A stretch of 64,000 bases of DNA, from positions 62,001 through 126,000 of the forward strand of contig LS999826.1 in the NCBI GenBank assembly GCA_900537185.1, given 5' to 3'. The translations under genes and the position numbers were made by a program. Position 1 is the stretch's first letter, and each line of letters opens with the position of its first letter. The notes below the pieces were generated by a model that saw only the letters and a list, made by a program, of their open reading frames with translations, did no database searches and was not told the DNA's origin. The stretch is from Cytophagales bacterium Alg240-R148. Lineage in GTDB: Bacteria > Bacteroidota > Bacteroidia > Cytophagales > Cyclobacteriaceae. Shown piece after piece: positions 30,206 through 41,284 of this stretch.

Positions 30206-30811
30206 ATGGCAAGATATAGAGGTCCAAAGGCTAAAATAGCAAGAAGGTTTAACGAAGCTATTTTCGGCCCTAGCAAAGCACTTCAGAAGAAAAGCTACCC
30301 ACCAGGACAGCATGGTCGTGGAAGAAGAAAGAAGCAGTCTGAATATGCAATCCAGTTAATGGAAAAGCAAAAGGCGAAATATACTTATGGTGTTTTAGAG
30401 AAGCAATTCTCTAACCTATTTGATAAAGCGTCTAGGAAAAAAGGTATTACTGGTGAAGTTCTTCTTCAATTATTGGAATCTAGATTGGATAATGTAGTTT
30501 TCCGATTGGGTATTGCAAAAACTAGAAGAGGTGCGAGACAATTGGTTTCTCACAAGCACATAACAGTGAACGGTACATTAATGAATATACCTTCTTATAC
30601 CGTGAAAATCGGTGATGTTATCGGTGTTAGAGAAAAGTCTAAATCGTTGGAAGTAATTACGGATTCTTTAGTAGCAACCAGTGCTAAAAATTTCGCATGG
30701 ATGGAATGGAATGGTGCTGAAATGAATGGTAAATTAATTGCTGTTCCTCAAAGAGATGAAATTCCAGAGAATATCAACGAACAATTAATCGTTGAATTAT
30801 ACTCTAAATAA
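30206..30811 (+). CDS. rpsD: 30S ribosomal protein S4 (uS4)
   Basis: A 201-residue uS4, a primary 16S rRNA binder. In E. coli it represses the alpha operon. It starts [20 protein letters not shown], lacks the N-terminal zinc cysteines, and has [20 protein letters not shown] plus the S4 RNA-binding domain ([20 protein letters not shown], then [14 protein letters not shown]). A hairpin follows before rpoA. Confidence 0.98.
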   Translation: MARYRGPKAKIARRFNEAIFGPSKALQKKSYPPGQHGRGRRKKQSEYAIQLMEKQKAKYTYGVLEKQFSNLFDKASRKKGITGEVLLQLLESRLDNVVFRLGIAKTRRGARQLVSHKHITVNGTLMNIPSYTVKIGDVIGVREKSKSLEVITDSLVATSAKNFAWMEWNGAEMNGKLIAVPQRDEIPENINEQLIVELYSK

Positions 30812-30822
30812 AATATAATGAT

Positions 30823-30856
30823 GACGTACCCGGTTTTATATCGGGTATGTCTTTTT
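30823..30856 (+). terminator. Terminator-like hairpin between rpsD and rpoA
   Basis: GACGTACCCG (30823-30832) pairs with CGGGTATGTC (30842-30851) with one G·U, followed by TTTTT. It may reduce read-through into rpoA. Downstream, TACCTTTC (30871-30878) is a near match to TAnnTTTG and may serve rpoA, but no -33 box is seen. Confidence 0.65.
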
Positions 30857-30895
30857 ATAATATAAAGGGCTACCTTTCTAAAAAAACAAATAAAT

Positions 30896-31885
30896 ATGTC
30901 AATACTTGCTTTTCAGATGCCTGACAAGGTGGTAATGGAGAAGGCGGATGATTTTCACGGATTATTCACGTTTAAACCGTTAGAACCTGGTTATGGAGTT
31001 ACCATCGGTAATGCTTTAAGAAGAATATTACTTTCTTCCTTAGAAGGTTATGCAATTACGGGGATTAAAGTTCCTGGTGTTTTGCACGAATTTTCTACTA
31101 TTGAAGGTGTTGTTGAAGATGTTTCAGAAATTATTCTAAACTTAAAAATGGTCCGTTTGAAAAAAGTGGGCGAGTCATTCGACAATAAAATTACCATATC
31201 GGTTAAAAACCAAAAAGAATTCAAAGCGGGTGATATTAACAATTTCACTTCGGCATTTGAAATTTTAAATCCTGATTTAGTAATCTGCAACTTAGATGAC
31301 TCTGCGGAGTTTGAAATTGAGTTGACTGTGGATAAAGGTAGAGGTTATGTTTCTTCTGAAGAAAACAAACCGGCCGAACAGGTGATTGGATTTATTCCAA
31401 TTGATGCTATTTACACGCCAATTATCAACGTGAAATACAGCATCGAAAATACTAGGGTAGAACAAAAAACGGATTATGAAAAATTAGTTTTGGACATCCA
31501 AACTGATGGATCTATTCATCCGGAAAAAGCTCTGGAAGGAGCAGCGCACATTCTTATACAGCACTTCATGTTGTTCTCTGATAAATCTATCGAGTTGGAT
31601 ACCAATAAAGGTAACGAGGTAGAGCAGGTAGATGAAGAAATGTTGCATATGAGGAAACTGCTTAAAACTCCATTAAATGATTTAGATCTTTCTGTCAGAG
31701 CATACAATTGCTTAAAAGCTGCAGATGTGAAATCATTAGGAGACTTAGCCAGACTTGATATTTCTGATATGATGAAGTTCAGAAATTTTGGTAAAAAATC
31801 ACTTGCTGAACTAGAGCAACTTGTACAAGATAAAGGTCTTACTTTTGGGATGGACTTGTCGAAGTATAAATTAGAAGAAGAGTAA
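30896..31885 (+). CDS. rpoA: RNA polymerase alpha subunit
   Basis: A 329-residue RpoA. The N-terminal assembly domain has [20 protein letters not shown] and [20 protein letters not shown]. An acidic linker joins it to a C-terminal domain (from about residue 250) with [20 protein letters not shown] and [15 protein letters not shown], the helix-hairpin-helix unit that contacts upstream DNA and activators. It is followed after 5 bp by rplQ. Confidence 0.99.
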   Translation: MSILAFQMPDKVVMEKADDFHGLFTFKPLEPGYGVTIGNALRRILLSSLEGYAITGIKVPGVLHEFSTIEGVVEDVSEIILNLKMVRLKKVGESFDNKITISVKNQKEFKAGDINNFTSAFEILNPDLVICNLDDSAEFEIELTVDKGRGYVSSEENKPAEQVIGFIPIDAIYTPIINVKYSIENTRVEQKTDYEKLVLDIQTDGSIHPEKALEGAAHILIQHFMLFSDKSIELDTNKGNEVEQVDEEMLHMRKLLKTPLNDLDLSVRAYNCLKAADVKSLGDLARLDISDMMKFRNFGKKSLAELEQLVQDKGLTFGMDLSKYKLEEE

Positions 31886-31890
31886 TTAAG

Positions 31891-32439
31891 ATGAGACACG
31901 GAAAGAAATTTAATCATTTAGGAAGAACGGCTTCGCACAGAAAAGCGATGTTGTCGAACATGGCCTCTTCCTTGATCGCGACAAAAAGGATCACTACGAC
32001 TGTAGCGAAAGCGAAAGCTTTGAGAAAATATATAGAGCCTTTGTTAACAAAAGCAAAGAGCGATACTACACACTCAAGAAGGGTTGTATTTTCTTACTTG
32101 CAAAACAAGGAGTCTATTTCTACTTTGTTTGGCGAAGTAGCGGAAAAAATTGCTGACAGACCAGGTGGGTATACTAGGATTATCAAAACAAGCAACCGTT
32201 TGGGAGATAACGCCGATATGTGTATCATCGAATTGGTAGATTACAACGAATTGTTGTTACAAGAAGCGGCTCCGGCTAAAGCTAAAACAAGAAGAAGCAG
32301 AAGAGGTGGTAAGTCTACTACAGCTGCAAAAGTGGAAGCAAAAGAGGAAGTTTCAAAAGAAACACCTGCTGCTGACAGTACAGAAAACAAAGGTGGTGAG
32401 GATGCTGCTTCTGATGTTCAAACGGAAGAAAAAGAATAG
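31891..32439 (+). CDS. rplQ: 50S ribosomal protein L17 (bL17) with long C-terminal tail
   Basis: A 182-residue bL17. The core (about residues 1-118) is standard: [40 protein letters not shown], and [19 protein letters not shown]. About 60 extra residues follow, first basic ([10 protein letters not shown]) and then acidic and rich in Ala, Glu, Thr and Ser. Such tails occur in Bacteroidota; the role is not known. It ends the alpha cluster before a terminator. Confidence 0.98.
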   Translation: MRHGKKFNHLGRTASHRKAMLSNMASSLIATKRITTTVAKAKALRKYIEPLLTKAKSDTTHSRRVVFSYLQNKESISTLFGEVAEKIADRPGGYTRIIKTSNRLGDNADMCIIELVDYNELLLQEAAPAKAKTRRSRRGGKSTTAAKVEAKEEVSKETPAADSTENKGGEDAASDVQTEEKE

Positions 32440-32465
32440 AAGAGTGTACCATCTATAAAATATTT

Positions 32466-32499
32466 AAAGGGATTAGAATTTTTTCTAATCCCTTTTTTT
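32466..32499 (+). terminator. Terminator of the ribosomal alpha cluster
   Basis: AAAGGGATTAGAA (32466-32478) and TTCTAATCCCTTT (32483-32495) form a perfect 13-bp stem with a TTTT loop, followed by T to 32499. Confidence 0.93.
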
Positions 32500-32500
32500 A

Positions 32501-32508
32501 TATTTTTG
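32501..32508 (+). promoter_or_regulatory. Candidate -7 element for carA-eno
   Basis: TATTTTTG matches TAnnTTTG 18 bp upstream of the carA ATG, immediately after the rplQ terminator. The upstream -33 position falls in the terminator stem and has no TTTG. Confidence 0.5.
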
Positions 32509-32526
32509 CGAAAATAAAAATTAAAA

Positions 32527-34903
<2,377 letters not shown>

Positions 34904-34907
34904 TTAC

Positions 34908-34934
34908 AAAAGGGGCTTCGGCCCCTTTTTTTTT
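34908..34934 (+). terminator. Terminator of carA-eno
   Basis: AAAAGGGGC, loop TTCG, GCCCCTTTT, then more T to 34934. A compact, very stable hairpin with a UUCG tetraloop. Confidence 0.95.
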
Positions 34935-34981
34935 GAGCTTATTTTTAATAAATTGAATTTTAGATAGCAACGAACTTCCAA

Positions 34982-35278
34982 ATGTTACAACGCGTTCCAA
35001 AAGTATTCAAGAATTTCTACGTAGTTACTGGTATTTGTTTTTGCCTGTGGATGTTGTTTTTTGATTCCAACAATGCCCTGGTGCTTCAATATAGCCTTAC
35101 TAGTAAAATTAATTCGCTGGAAACAGAAAAGGAGTATTACGAAGAAAAAATTCAAGAAGTGGAAAAAGACCGCGAAGAACTACTTACCAATGAAGTGTTA
35201 TTAGAAAAATATGCGCGAGAAAAATACTTCATGAAAAAAGAATCTGAAGATTTATTCGTTATAGTTGAAAAAGAATAA
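34982..35278 (+). CDS. Septum formation initiator / FtsB-DivIC-like protein
   Basis: A 98-residue bitopic protein of the FtsB/DivIC family. One transmembrane helix (about residues 14-29, FYVVTGICFCLWMLFFDS) is followed by a periplasmic coiled coil (KINSLETEKEYYEEKIQEVE and on). It ends with the family's conserved KYAREKYFMKKESEDLFVI-type segment. It should act in the divisome with FtsL/FtsQ partners. The next gene starts 3 bp after its stop. No other division gene is next to it. Confidence 0.88.
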   Translation: MLQRVPKVFKNFYVVTGICFCLWMLFFDSNNALVLQYSLTSKINSLETEKEYYEEKIQEVEKDREELLTNEVLLEKYAREKYFMKKESEDLFVIVEKE

Positions 35279-35281
35279 GTT

Positions 35282-35821
35282 ATGAAATTTATATACTCCT
35301 TGTTACTCACATTTTTTATTGCATCCTCTTCTTTTGCGCAATCTTATACGGAGGTGAACGAAGAGTCCTCCTTTAAAGATAGAATCTATGTAGGAGGTGG
35401 TTTGGGACTTCAATTTGGAACTTACACGTATATAGATGTCTCTCCAAGAGTGGGGTACAAAATAAATACTAGGTTGTCAGCTGGAGTTGGTGGAACTTAT
35501 AGGTACATCAAAAGAAACGACAACATTTACAACTATGAAACCAATAGTTATGGGTACAATGTATTTGCCATTCATACTATTGGCAACCAACTTTTTGTAC
35601 AAGCAGAATTTGAAAATTTGAATTTTGAGTATTTCTACTCTAACGGAGAAAAGAGAAGAGAATGGGTGCCTGGTACTTTTTTAGGTGGGGGCTTGTTCCA
35701 GCCTATGGGCAGAAATGCAGGTGTTAGTGTAACCGCATTGTACAATTTCTCCTATGATGAGGTACGTTCTCCTTACAGCAGCCCGTTTATTTTTAGGGTT
35801 GGAATTTCAGCAGGTTTTTAA
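35282..35821 (+). CDS. Putative small outer-membrane beta-barrel protein
   Basis: A 179-residue protein with a signal peptide (about residues 1-19, ending SSSFAQ). It then has alternating hydrophobic/aromatic strands with glycine-rich ends (YVGGGLGLQFGTYTYIDVSP, LSAGVGGTYRYIK, PFIFRVGISAGF) and a final Phe. This pattern suggests a beta barrel of about eight strands in the outer membrane. I recognise no family beyond that, and no function can be given. It follows the FtsB-like gene by 3 bp and overlaps the end of the next gene on the other strand by 4 bp. Confidence 0.75.
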   Translation: MKFIYSLLLTFFIASSSFAQSYTEVNEESSFKDRIYVGGGLGLQFGTYTYIDVSPRVGYKINTRLSAGVGGTYRYIKRNDNIYNYETNSYGYNVFAIHTIGNQLFVQAEFENLNFEYFYSNGEKRREWVPGTFLGGGLFQPMGRNAGVSVTALYNFSYDEVRSPYSSPFIFRVGISAGF

Positions 35822-36885
35822 AAAGTAAGACTGAACCTTTTAGCCAATTCTTGTAAATCATTGACCACGTTTTCGTTCAAAGGAATTCCGTTCTTTTGTC
35901 GTTCTTTTTCCATTAAACGTTCTTGGTCCCCAGGAATTTGTACTTTTTGATTGGGATCAATTGGATCGGCATTTCTAAAACGTTGGATCCAGTTGTCCAT
36001 ATGGTCTTTAAAGTCTTGAGCAGGTCTAAAGCCATCGATTCTCATCGCACCAACAAAATGGCCCAATCCTTCTCCAACGGGGTTTTCCGATAGTGGAAGA
36101 AAACTAACAAATGGCGGTGCCCAAGGTCCGTAATTGGCGCCACTAAAAACAGCTGAAAAAATATCTACAATGGATCCCAAACAATATCCTTTGTGGCTTC
36201 CATGTTCTCTATCGCCTCCTAGTGGTAACAAGGCGCCTCCATTTTTAACTTCATGCGCATCAGTAGATGCACCACCATCGGCTTTTTGTACCCACCCATT
36301 TGGGGTCTGCTCATTTTGTCTTTGTAAAATTTCTAATTTCCCATTGGCTGCAGTTGTCGTAGCAAAATCTGCAACAAAGGGTGGCTCTACTCCGGTAGGT
36401 ATGGCTACAGCAATGGGATTAGTACCCAATAGGCGTTCTTTTGAATACGTTGGAGCCACCAATGGGCTTGCGTTGGTCATGGCCATTCCAATCATATCTT
36501 GCTTTAACCCCATCATTGCATGGTACCCAGCTATACCAAAATGGTTGCTGTTTTTTACCGAAATCCATCCTGTCCCAACTTGCTCCGCTTTGTTCATTGC
36601 AATTCCCATTGCTTTAGGGGCCACTATTAGACCAAGGCCAGCATCCCCATCTACAACGCCAGTAGAAGGTGTTTCGTGAACCAAACGAACATTTGGGTTG
36701 GGGTTGATTCTGCCTGCATCCCACAGCCTGACATAACCAATGAGGCGGGCAACGCCATGGCTGTCTATACCTCTAATATCTGCTGAAACCAAAACATCTG
36801 CAGCAAGTTGTGCATTGTCTTCATTACAACCCATTTTTTTAAAAACCTGATAAGAAAACTGCTGCAGTTGATTGTAGGTAAACAT
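35818..36885 (-). CDS. Ldh family oxidoreductase (malate/L-lactate/ureidoglycolate dehydrogenase type)
   Basis: A 355-residue NAD(P)-dependent dehydrogenase of the Ldh/YlbC/YiaK fold, unrelated to classical LDH. Family segments include ADIRGIDSHGVARLIGYVRL near the start, SNHFGIAGYHAMMG with the catalytic His, and GTNPIAVAIPTGVEPPFVAD, then GSHKGYCLGSIVDIFSAVFS. The family reduces 2-oxo acids. The substrate here (malate, lactate or another 2-hydroxy acid) cannot be set by sequence alone. It is a single gene with its own -7 element upstream. Confidence 0.88.
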   Translation of the reverse strand: MFTYNQLQQFSYQVFKKMGCNEDNAQLAADVLVSADIRGIDSHGVARLIGYVRLWDAGRINPNPNVRLVHETPSTGVVDGDAGLGLIVAPKAMGIAMNKAEQVGTGWISVKNSNHFGIAGYHAMMGLKQDMIGMAMTNASPLVAPTYSKERLLGTNPIAVAIPTGVEPPFVADFATTTAANGKLEILQRQNEQTPNGWVQKADGGASTDAHEVKNGGALLPLGGDREHGSHKGYCLGSIVDIFSAVFSGANYGPWAPPFVSFLPLSENPVGEGLGHFVGAMRIDGFRPAQDFKDHMDNWIQRFRNADPIDPNQKVQIPGDQERLMEKERQKNGIPLNENVVNDLQELAKRFSLTF

Positions 36886-36907
36886 AAGGAAAAGGTTAAT
36901 TCACGTG

Positions 36908-36915
36908 CAAAAATA
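36908..36915 (-). promoter_or_regulatory. Candidate -7 element for the Ldh-type gene
   Basis: The minus strand reads TATTTTTG followed by CA, matching TAnnTTTG, 22 bp upstream of the start codon. A TTAG occurs at the -33 position instead of TTTG. Confidence 0.5.
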
Positions 36916-36934
36916 AAAATATTTCAGTTCAATA

Positions 36935-37849
36935 CTAATGATTTTGTTTGGGATCCTGCATATTTATTAACGCCCCTTCCTTTAATGAATGTGGGCAGCA
37001 AACAGTAAGCTTTATTTCAAGAGCGTCCATGATGTGTTCAATAATTAAACAACCGTAAGGAATCAATGCCGTGCGCAATGCTGACATGCCTTTTATTTGG
37101 CTTCTTTGCTCCAGCGAAACGGAAAGAATGTCCCTGAAAATTTCTTTTAGCATAGCGTTCCCAATAAGTGAATGGTTCGATTGTGTTTTAAACGCTGCCA
37201 AATCATGGAATGTATCAAATGAGCCTGCTGTACCAATCAAAGTGTCTACTTGGTTTGTCCGGGCTTTTTCAATCGTTGATTGGAAGAAGGGCCGCAAATG
37301 TTCTTTGATTTCGATGCTTTTTTGTTTAGAAAAAACACCTGTAACCTGGTATTTGTCTAATAAGCGATGCGCTCCTATTTCAATGCTGGATTGAAACTTG
37401 ATGGCACCTTTTTGAACCAAAATGCACTCTACGCTGCCACCTCCAATGTCAACAATTAAGTAATTTTTATACGGATAATTTTGGTTGAGCACCGCTTTAG
37501 CTATGAGTGAAGCTTCTTGTTTTCCGCTCAGAATTTGTATAGAATGTCCAATTATAGGTTCAAAAATATGCATAACCTGCTCGGCATTGGAAGCATTTCT
37601 CATTGCACTTGTCGCTAAATAAATCGGTTTTTCTACTTGGTAATGCGCCAATTCTTTTTGAATTTTTTCCAATGCAATTTTACCCCTTTCAATTGCAGCA
37701 TTTGAAATAATACTGTTGTTGATTCCTTTAGCACCGAGTTGCACCAGGAATTTGCGTTCGAATTCTACCAACAACTTACCATTTTTAAAGGAGCCTATAA
37801 GCAACTGAAATGTGTTGGTTCCTAAATCTACGACGGCTTTGTAATCCAT
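36935..37849 (-). CDS. Ppx/GppA family phosphatase
   Basis: A 304-residue member of the exopolyphosphatase / guanosine pentaphosphatase family (ASKHA fold). The phosphate-1 loop is AVVDLGTNTFQLLIG near the start and the phosphate-2 loop is LIVDIGGGSVECILV. It is the short form, without the extra C-terminal domain of E. coli Ppx. It may hydrolyse polyphosphate or pppGpp; the family alone does not decide. I start at ATG 37849 (MDYKAVVDLGTN). An upstream in-frame start would add 22 residues that lie in the divergent promoter. Confidence 0.88.
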   Translation of the reverse strand: MDYKAVVDLGTNTFQLLIGSFKNGKLLVEFERKFLVQLGAKGINNSIISNAAIERGKIALEKIQKELAHYQVEKPIYLATSAMRNASNAEQVMHIFEPIIGHSIQILSGKQEASLIAKAVLNQNYPYKNYLIVDIGGGSVECILVQKGAIKFQSSIEIGAHRLLDKYQVTGVFSKQKSIEIKEHLRPFFQSTIEKARTNQVDTLIGTAGSFDTFHDLAAFKTQSNHSLIGNAMLKEIFRDILSVSLEQRSQIKGMSALRTALIPYGCLIIEHIMDALEIKLTVCCPHSLKEGALINMQDPKQNH

Positions 37850-37868
37850 ACAGTTATCCAAGTGATTA

Positions 37869-37902
37869 TTGACAATAATTAAAACGCATTTTGTTATATT
37901 TG
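37869..37902 (+). promoter_or_regulatory. Promoter of the carboxyltransferase/M42 peptidase unit
   Basis: TTG at 37869-37871 and TATATTTG at 37895-37902 with a 23-nt spacer, longer than the ideal 19. The -7 box is exact and is followed by GCAAACC, like other promoters in the window. The start codon is 25 bp downstream. Confidence 0.6.
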
Positions 37903-37926
37903 GCAAACCGAACAAAATGAAGATGC

Positions 37927-39510
37927 ATGGAAAGCAAAGATAAAAACTTATATACCTTACCTACTAAAGAAGAGAAATATTCTTTGTTGGATAAAAAGAA
38001 TGAAGAAGCGTTGTTAGGAGGAGGAGAAAGAAGGGTTGAAGGACAGCACAAAAAGGGCAAACTTACCGCGAGAGAAAGGGTAGAATTGCTTTTGGACAAA
38101 GGTTCTTTTCAGGAAATTGGAAAATTTGTAATGCACCGTTGTAAAGACTTTGGGCTAGACAACGAGTATTATTTGGGAGATGGAGTAGTTACTGGCTATG
38201 GAACTGTCAATGGTAGGTTGATATACGTCTATTCCCAAGACTTTACTGTATTTGGAGGGTCCTTATCTGAGACGCATGCAGAAAAAATAGTAAAAATAAT
38301 GGATTTGGCCATGAAAAATGGAGCACCTGTTATAGGGTTGAATGATTCAGGTGGCGCTCGAATTCAAGAAGGTGTTGTTTCGTTGGGTGGATATGCCGAT
38401 ATATTTTACCGAAATACTTTGGCTTCCGGACTGGTACCTCAATTGTCGGCCATTATGGGGCCTTGTGCAGGTGGGGCTGTTTATTCTCCCGCCATCACCG
38501 ATTTTATTTTCATGGTAGAAAATAGTTCCTATATGTTTGTTACAGGGCCCAATGTCGTGAAAACAGTAACCCAAGAGACTGTAACTTCGGAAGAATTGGG
38601 TGGAGCGAGTACACACAGCACAAAATCAGGGGTGACGCATTTTTCCTGTGCCAATGAAGTTCAGTGTATCAACCAGTTAAAACAATTGTTGTCGTACATT
38701 CCTCAGAATTGTGAAGAAAAACCACCAGTCATACCATACGAAAGCTTGGACGATGAAAGCAGACCAGCTTTAGACGATCTAATTCCAGAAAACCCAAACC
38801 AACCATACGATATGCGGGAGGTAATTGAGGGCATCGTGGACGAAGCTAGTTTTATGGAAGTGCACAAAAATTTTGCGGAAAATATAATTGTCGGATTTGC
38901 TCGTTTAGGAGGAAAAAGCATTGGAATTGTTGGCAATCAGCCAGCGTCTTTGGCAGGAGTATTGGACATCAATGCGAGTACTAAGGCAGCGCGTTTTGTA
39001 CGGTTTTGTGATTGTTTTAACATTCCATTGCTTGTTATGGAGGACGTGCCAGGGTTTTTACCAGGAACAGACCAAGAGTGGAATGGCATTATTACTAACG
39101 GAGCTAAATTGTTGTTTGCGTTTTCAGAAGCAACTGTGCCAAGAGTAACGGTAATTACGCGCAAAGCATATGGTGGGGCGTACGATGTTATGAATAGCAA
39201 ACATATTGGAGCAGATATGAACTTTGCATGGCCAATGGCTGAAATAGCAGTGATGGGAGCACAAGGGGCGGCTGAAATAATCTTTCGAAAGGAGATTGCT
39301 GCTGCGGACAACCCCCAAGAAGCGCTTCAAGAAAAGATTGATGCCTATACCAATAAATTTGCCAACCCATACAAAGCAGCCCATAGAGGGTATGTTGATG
39401 AAGTGATCAAGCCAAATGAAACAAGGAGAAAACTCATCATGGCTTTTAGTATGCTCCAAAATAAAGTAGATAAGTTACCTAAAAAGAAACACGGGAACAT
39501 CCCATTGTAA
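37927..39510 (+). CDS. Acyl-CoA carboxylase beta subunit (carboxyltransferase), propionyl-CoA carboxylase-like
   Basis: A 527-residue carboxyltransferase with two crotonase-like halves. N-terminal half: [59 protein letters not shown] and [18 protein letters not shown]-terminal half: [54 protein letters not shown]. These match the PccB / methylmalonyl-CoA decarboxylase alpha group, which moves CO2 between biotin and propionyl-CoA. Its biotin partner may be the gene at 339-836. An M42 peptidase follows after 11 bp. Confidence 0.93.
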   Translation: MESKDKNLYTLPTKEEKYSLLDKKNEEALLGGGERRVEGQHKKGKLTARERVELLLDKGSFQEIGKFVMHRCKDFGLDNEYYLGDGVVTGYGTVNGRLIYVYSQDFTVFGGSLSETHAEKIVKIMDLAMKNGAPVIGLNDSGGARIQEGVVSLGGYADIFYRNTLASGLVPQLSAIMGPCAGGAVYSPAITDFIFMVENSSYMFVTGPNVVKTVTQETVTSEELGGASTHSTKSGVTHFSCANEVQCINQLKQLLSYIPQNCEEKPPVIPYESLDDESRPALDDLIPENPNQPYDMREVIEGIVDEASFMEVHKNFAENIIVGFARLGGKSIGIVGNQPASLAGVLDINASTKAARFVRFCDCFNIPLLVMEDVPGFLPGTDQEWNGIITNGAKLLFAFSEATVPRVTVITRKAYGGAYDVMNSKHIGADMNFAWPMAEIAVMGAQGAAEIIFRKEIAAADNPQEALQEKIDAYTNKFANPYKAAHRGYVDEVIKPNETRRKLIMAFSMLQNKVDKLPKKKHGNIPL

Positions 39511-39521
39511 TTAAAAAAAAT

Positions 39522-40586
39522 ATGTCAAATAAAGAGTTTCTATACAATTACCTTAATAATGCAGCGCCAACAGGTTTTGAATCTTCTGGTCAAAAAATAT
39601 GGCTGGACTATCTCCAACCTTTTATAGAGGAGTCCTACACCGATACCTATGGCACCGGAGTAGGGGTAATTAATCCAACCGCTAAATATAAAGTTGTAAT
39701 CGAAGCGCATGCGGATGAAATATCCTGGTTTGTAAACTATATTGCAGACGACGGATACATTTCTGTGTGTAGAAATGGTGGCTCGGATCACATGATTGCC
39801 CCTTCCATGCGGGTAAATATCCATACTAAAAAAGGCATTGTCAAAGGGGTGTTTGGTTGGCCAGCCATTCATGTTAGGCACAACGACAAAGACAAAAGCC
39901 CAACCTTAAAGAATATTTTTGTAGATGTGGGGGCAGATTCCAAGGAAGAGGTTTTGGAGATGGGGGTACACGTAGGAAGTGTTATTACCTTTGATGATGG
40001 GCTTACTGAAATGAATGAAAAGTGGCTGGTTGGTCGGGCCTTGGACAACAGAATAGGGGGGTATATGATAGCGGAAGTAGCCAGAAGGTTGCACGAAAAA
40101 GGAGAAAAGTTGCCTTTCGGATTGTATATAGTCAATGCGGTACAAGAAGAAATAGGCTTGCGTGGTGCACAAATGATTGCAGAGAGAATTCAGCCAGATG
40201 TGGCTATTATAACAGACGTCTGTCATGATACTTGTTCTCCTATGTACGATAAAAAAACTTCAGGGTATCAAAAAGCAGGAAATGGACCCGTATTAACCTA
40301 TGGGCCGGCTGTTCAGAACAATTTATTAGACATGGTAATTGAGACGGCTGAAAAAAATGAAATCCCATTTCAACGGGCTGCAACTTCAAGATCAACCGGT
40401 ACCGATACAGATGCATTTGCGTACAGTGGCAAAGGAGTAGCTTCGGCTTTGGTATCTTTACCATTGAAATACATGCATACCACAGTAGAGACGGCACACA
40501 AAGAAGATGTGGAAAGTGTTATCGAGCTGATAATGGCTTTTTTATTACAATTAGAAAACGGGCACGATTTTAGATACATAAAGTGA
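39522..40586 (+). CDS. M42 family metallopeptidase (glutamyl aminopeptidase/endoglucanase-like)
   Basis: A 354-residue co-catalytic metal peptidase of the M42 (tetrahedral aminopeptidase) family. Metal-binding and catalytic residues are visible: H and D in VIEAHADEISWF, D in GRALDNRIGGY, the EE pair in NAVQEEIGLRGAQ, D in AIITDVCHDT, and H in LKYMHTTVETAH. It trims short peptides in the cytoplasm; no signal peptide is present. It is co-transcribed with the carboxylase subunit 11 bp upstream, with no evident metabolic link. Confidence 0.92.
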   Translation: MSNKEFLYNYLNNAAPTGFESSGQKIWLDYLQPFIEESYTDTYGTGVGVINPTAKYKVVIEAHADEISWFVNYIADDGYISVCRNGGSDHMIAPSMRVNIHTKKGIVKGVFGWPAIHVRHNDKDKSPTLKNIFVDVGADSKEEVLEMGVHVGSVITFDDGLTEMNEKWLVGRALDNRIGGYMIAEVARRLHEKGEKLPFGLYIVNAVQEEIGLRGAQMIAERIQPDVAIITDVCHDTCSPMYDKKTSGYQKAGNGPVLTYGPAVQNNLLDMVIETAEKNEIPFQRAATSRSTGTDTDAFAYSGKGVASALVSLPLKYMHTTVETAHKEDVESVIELIMAFLLQLENGHDFRYIK

Positions 40587-40612
40587 AAAAAGGGTTAAGT
40601 CCTTACATTTGA

Positions 40613-40664
40613 ATGGTTATGAGTGGTTATGATTTATTAATACCAACTGATAACCATAAATTTG
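40613..40664 (+). promoter_or_regulatory. Promoter region of the YfiR-like gene with repeated TGGTTAT sites
   Basis: TAAATTTG at 40657-40664 is an exact TAnnTTTG match. Upstream are two direct copies of TGGTTATGA (from 40614 and 40624, 10 bp apart) and an inverted copy ATAACCAT (40650-40657). The inverted copy touches the -7 box. A direct repeat at one helical turn plus an inverted half-site looks like a regulator binding site. The -33 position has only a weak TTTA. Confidence 0.5.
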
Positions 40665-40707
40665 TAGTATAATTTAAAGTGAAAGAAAATAAAAATTGTA
40701 GCCGGTT

Positions 40708-41226
40708 ATGAATGTAAGAAAAGGAATTTTGTTGACAGTGATTCTCTCTATTGCGTGCCTGAACATTCAAGCTCAGAACAGACCTGTTCATGAGATTTAT
40801 TCAATGATGGTGTATAACTTCATGAAATATGTTGAATGGCCACCATCGTCGAAAAGTGGAGATTTTGTTATTGCGGTGGTTGGAGATCAACAAGTTTATG
40901 AGACCATGAGCAAGTGGTATGGGAACAAGAACAAAGGAGCACAAAAGATTACCATTAAGAATGTGAAGTCACTTTCTGAATTGGATGGTTGTCATGTGTT
41001 GTTCTTAGGAGCGAATAAGAGTGGTAATTTTGATGCGATTAAGTCAAAGTTATCAAGTAAGTCTGTTTTATTAATTACCAATAAGAATGGACTAGGAAAG
41101 AAAGGAAGTTGTATTAATTTTAAAGTTATCAATGGCAAATTGAAATTTGAATTGAATCAAAATGCGATGAAAGTGCATGATTTGAAGGTTTCTGGCCAAT
41201 TGGCTAATATGGCTATTTTGATTTAA
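40708..41226 (+). CDS. YfiR family (DUF4154) secreted protein
   Basis: A 172-residue exported protein with a signal peptide (about residues 1-22, ending NIQAQ). The YfiR/DUF4154 domain follows, recognised by YNFMKYVEWPPSSKSGDFVI and the later CHVLFLGANKSGNF. Its end, INGKLKFELNQNAMKVHDLK, resembles the family's GKIRFEINLEAAR segment. In Pseudomonas, YfiR is a periplasmic repressor of a diguanylate cyclase. No cyclase is adjacent here, so that role is not implied. A terminator hairpin follows at 41251. Confidence 0.85.
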   Translation: MNVRKGILLTVILSIACLNIQAQNRPVHEIYSMMVYNFMKYVEWPPSSKSGDFVIAVVGDQQVYETMSKWYGNKNKGAQKITIKNVKSLSELDGCHVLFLGANKSGNFDAIKSKLSSKSVLLITNKNGLGKKGSCINFKVINGKLKFELNQNAMKVHDLKVSGQLANMAILI

Positions 41227-41250
41227 GAAAAATATTGGCATTAAATATTA

Positions 41251-41284
41251 AAGCTTGCATCTTTATAAAATGCAAGCTTTTTTT
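41251..41284 (+). terminator. Terminator hairpin after the YfiR-like gene, abutting the next start codon
   Basis: AAGCTTGCAT (41251-41260) and ATGCAAGCTT (41270-41279) form a perfect 10-bp stem with a 9-nt loop, followed by TTTTT. The next gene's ATG (41285) begins straight after the T run. Confidence 0.85.

Noticed and set aside
36134-36679. A 181-codon open frame on the plus strand inside the Ldh-type gene
   Set aside because: It is a shadow of the minus-strand dehydrogenase, which has clear motifs; the shadow peptide has none.
37850-37915. A longer N-terminus of the Ppx/GppA protein
   Set aside because: It would enter the divergent promoter; MDYKAVVDLGTN is the normal start.
40708-41226. 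The YfiR-like gene as part of a c-di-GMP switch
   Set aside because: No diguanylate cyclase or YfiB-like partner is adjacent, so the Pseudomonas model cannot be transferred.
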